Below are positions 12,912 to 13,495 of a stretch of 13,495 nt of DNA, in pieces; the first letter of the stretch is position 1; each line of letters begins with the position of its first letter. Source of the stretch: Reyranella sp. (GTDB taxonomy: Bacteria > Pseudomonadota > Alphaproteobacteria > Reyranellales > Reyranellaceae); NCBI GenBank assembly GCA_030681635.1, contig JAUXRT010000486.1, positions 1 to 13,495 of the forward strand. Reading direction: 5' to 3'. The translations under genes and the position numbers were made by a program. Under the pieces are notes generated by a model. That model had not been told where the DNA came from, ran no database searches, and saw only the letters and a list, made by a program, of their open reading frames with translations.

Positions 12912-12966
12912 CGCGGTCCGGCAGATCATGAATCTTCCGGACCGCGCGCATCTTGCGCGCTCATGG
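12912..12966. repeat. Palindromic intergenic repeat, copy B
   Basis: This is the second copy of the repeat at 1-55, in the same orientation. GCGGTCCGG (12913-12921) pairs with CCGGACCGC (12937-12945), with an inner AGAT/ATCT stem (12923-12926 with 12932-12935), giving a hairpin of about 13 pairs with one mismatch. A second hairpin pairs GCGCGCA (12944-12950) with TGCGCGC (12954-12960). The closing A-T here is G-C in copy A, a compensatory change. The copy lies between convergent genes and ends 14 nt before the stop of the leftward monooxygenase gene, just as copy A sits after a leftward stop. Confidence 0.78.
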
Positions 12967-12980
12967 CGCGCCCAGCAGGT

Positions 12981-13495
12981 CTAACCCTTGAGGTCGAACG
13001 CCTTCGCGAGTTGGCTATAACTCTCGCGTCGCACTTCCTCGTCGTGCGTCCAGGTGACGACGGCCATTTCCTGGACGCCGACTTCCGTCGCCAGGTCGCG
13101 AATCCGCGTCGCGACCTCGGGGCCCGTACCGACAAAGGAGTCCTTGCGGAACTGTTCCATGCGCGCCTGCTCGTGGACAGTGAGCGGTGCTGCCGCGGCG
13201 ACTTCGGGCGACTCCAACGGCACCAGGATGCCCTTGTCGCGGTTGATGCGGGAGAGGGCCCGCGAGGTGAAGTGGTATTGCGCCTGCTCCATGGTCGGGG
13301 CGGCCAGCGCCCAGACGCAGAGGCCGGCGCGCGGCTCGGGATGACGGGCACTCGGCCTATAAGTGCGCTGGTAGAGGTCGATGGCGCGCTTGCCGCCGGC
13401 ACCGTCGCTGAAGAACCAGGCATAGCAGTAGGGCAGGCCGAACAGGGCCGCGACCTGGGCGCCGTAGTCGGAGCTGCCGAGGATCCACACCTCGG
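12981..13495 (-). CDS. LLM-class flavin-dependent oxidoreductase (MsnO8-like), C-terminal part
   Basis: This is the 3' portion of a leftward gene that runs off the right edge; about 171 codons are present. The visible part begins in the barrel with VWILGSSDYGAQVAALFGLP, the usual LLM-family motif. It continues through a variable segment and ends with VGTGPEVATRIRDLATEVGV and MAVVTWTHDEEVRRESYSQLAKAF, the typical C-terminal helix of bacterial luciferase-like monooxygenases. The family oxidises substrates with reduced flavin and oxygen. The pattern is closest to the MsnO8 group, whose substrate is not predictable. A GTG at 13488-13490 is in frame, but the conserved motif already begins there, so the true start lies beyond the window. 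The TAG stop is at 12981-12983. Confidence 0.88.
   Translation of the reverse strand, partial: EVWILGSSDYGAQVAALFGLPYCYAWFFSDGAGGKRAIDLYQRTYRPSARHPEPRAGLCVWALAAPTMEQAQYHFTSRALSRINRDKGILVPLESPEVAAAAPLTVHEQARMEQFRKDSFVGTGPEVATRIRDLATEVGVQEMAVVTWTHDEEVRRESYSQLAKAFDLKG

Noticed and set aside
1..12966. Terminal or direct repeats of an integrated mobile element bounded by the two repeat copies
   Set aside because: The copies are diverged, palindromic and intergenic, and no transposase or integrase lies between them, so a dispersed repeat family is the simpler reading.

Overview
The window is GC-rich, densely packed chromosomal DNA from a bacterium that looks like an alphaproteobacterium. The evidence is a Tat-exported TRAP binding protein with a mannitol/chloroaromatic-type TRAP permease pair, a class III cyclase with the alphaproteobacterial N-terminal domain, a DUF6600/FecR protein and a luciferase-like flavin monooxygenase. 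A Reyranella- or Rhodospirillales/Hyphomicrobiales-like source is a guess from overall flavour only. I see no phage, transposase, CRISPR, tRNA or rRNA. No gene-free stretch exceeds 300 bases.

Layout: (1) 1-55 is a palindromic repeat. (2) 80-2170 holds a Cys-rich pentapeptide-repeat protein (minus) divergent from a class III adenylate cyclase (plus). (3) 2174-8887 is a leftward run, in transcription order an HpcH/HpaI aldolase-like protein, an oligopeptidase B-like S9 peptidase, and TRAP transporter DctP, DctQ and DctM. The first pair and the last pair overlap, and a strong stem-loop separates dctP from dctQ. (4) 8947-9915 is a D-2-hydroxyacid dehydrogenase divergent from that run, sharing a 59-bp control region. 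(5) 9922-12183 is a secreted FecR/DUF6600 protein with a very long Ala/Pro/Lys tail, divergent from an unrecognised 193-aa protein at 12286-12867. (6) 12912-12966 is a second copy of the palindromic repeat, followed by the 3' part of a leftward luciferase-like monooxygenase gene that runs off the window.

How the genes may work together (inference): the TRAP system would import an organic acid, probably a hydroxy-, keto- or aromatic carboxylate. The divergent dehydrogenase and the aldolase-like enzyme would process it. The aldolase-like protein keeps the metal ligands of the fold but appears to lack the Asp-His dyad and the Arg of HpaI, so its chemistry is open. The role of the peptidase inside this run is unclear.

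The most unusual items are the two flanking copies of a double-hairpin repeat, each just downstream of a leftward stop codon and showing one compensatory base-pair change; the altered active site of the aldolase-like protein; the dctP-dctQ stem-loop; and the FecR/DUF6600 protein with its tail. Nothing here is clearly a new multi-gene defence or mobile system.
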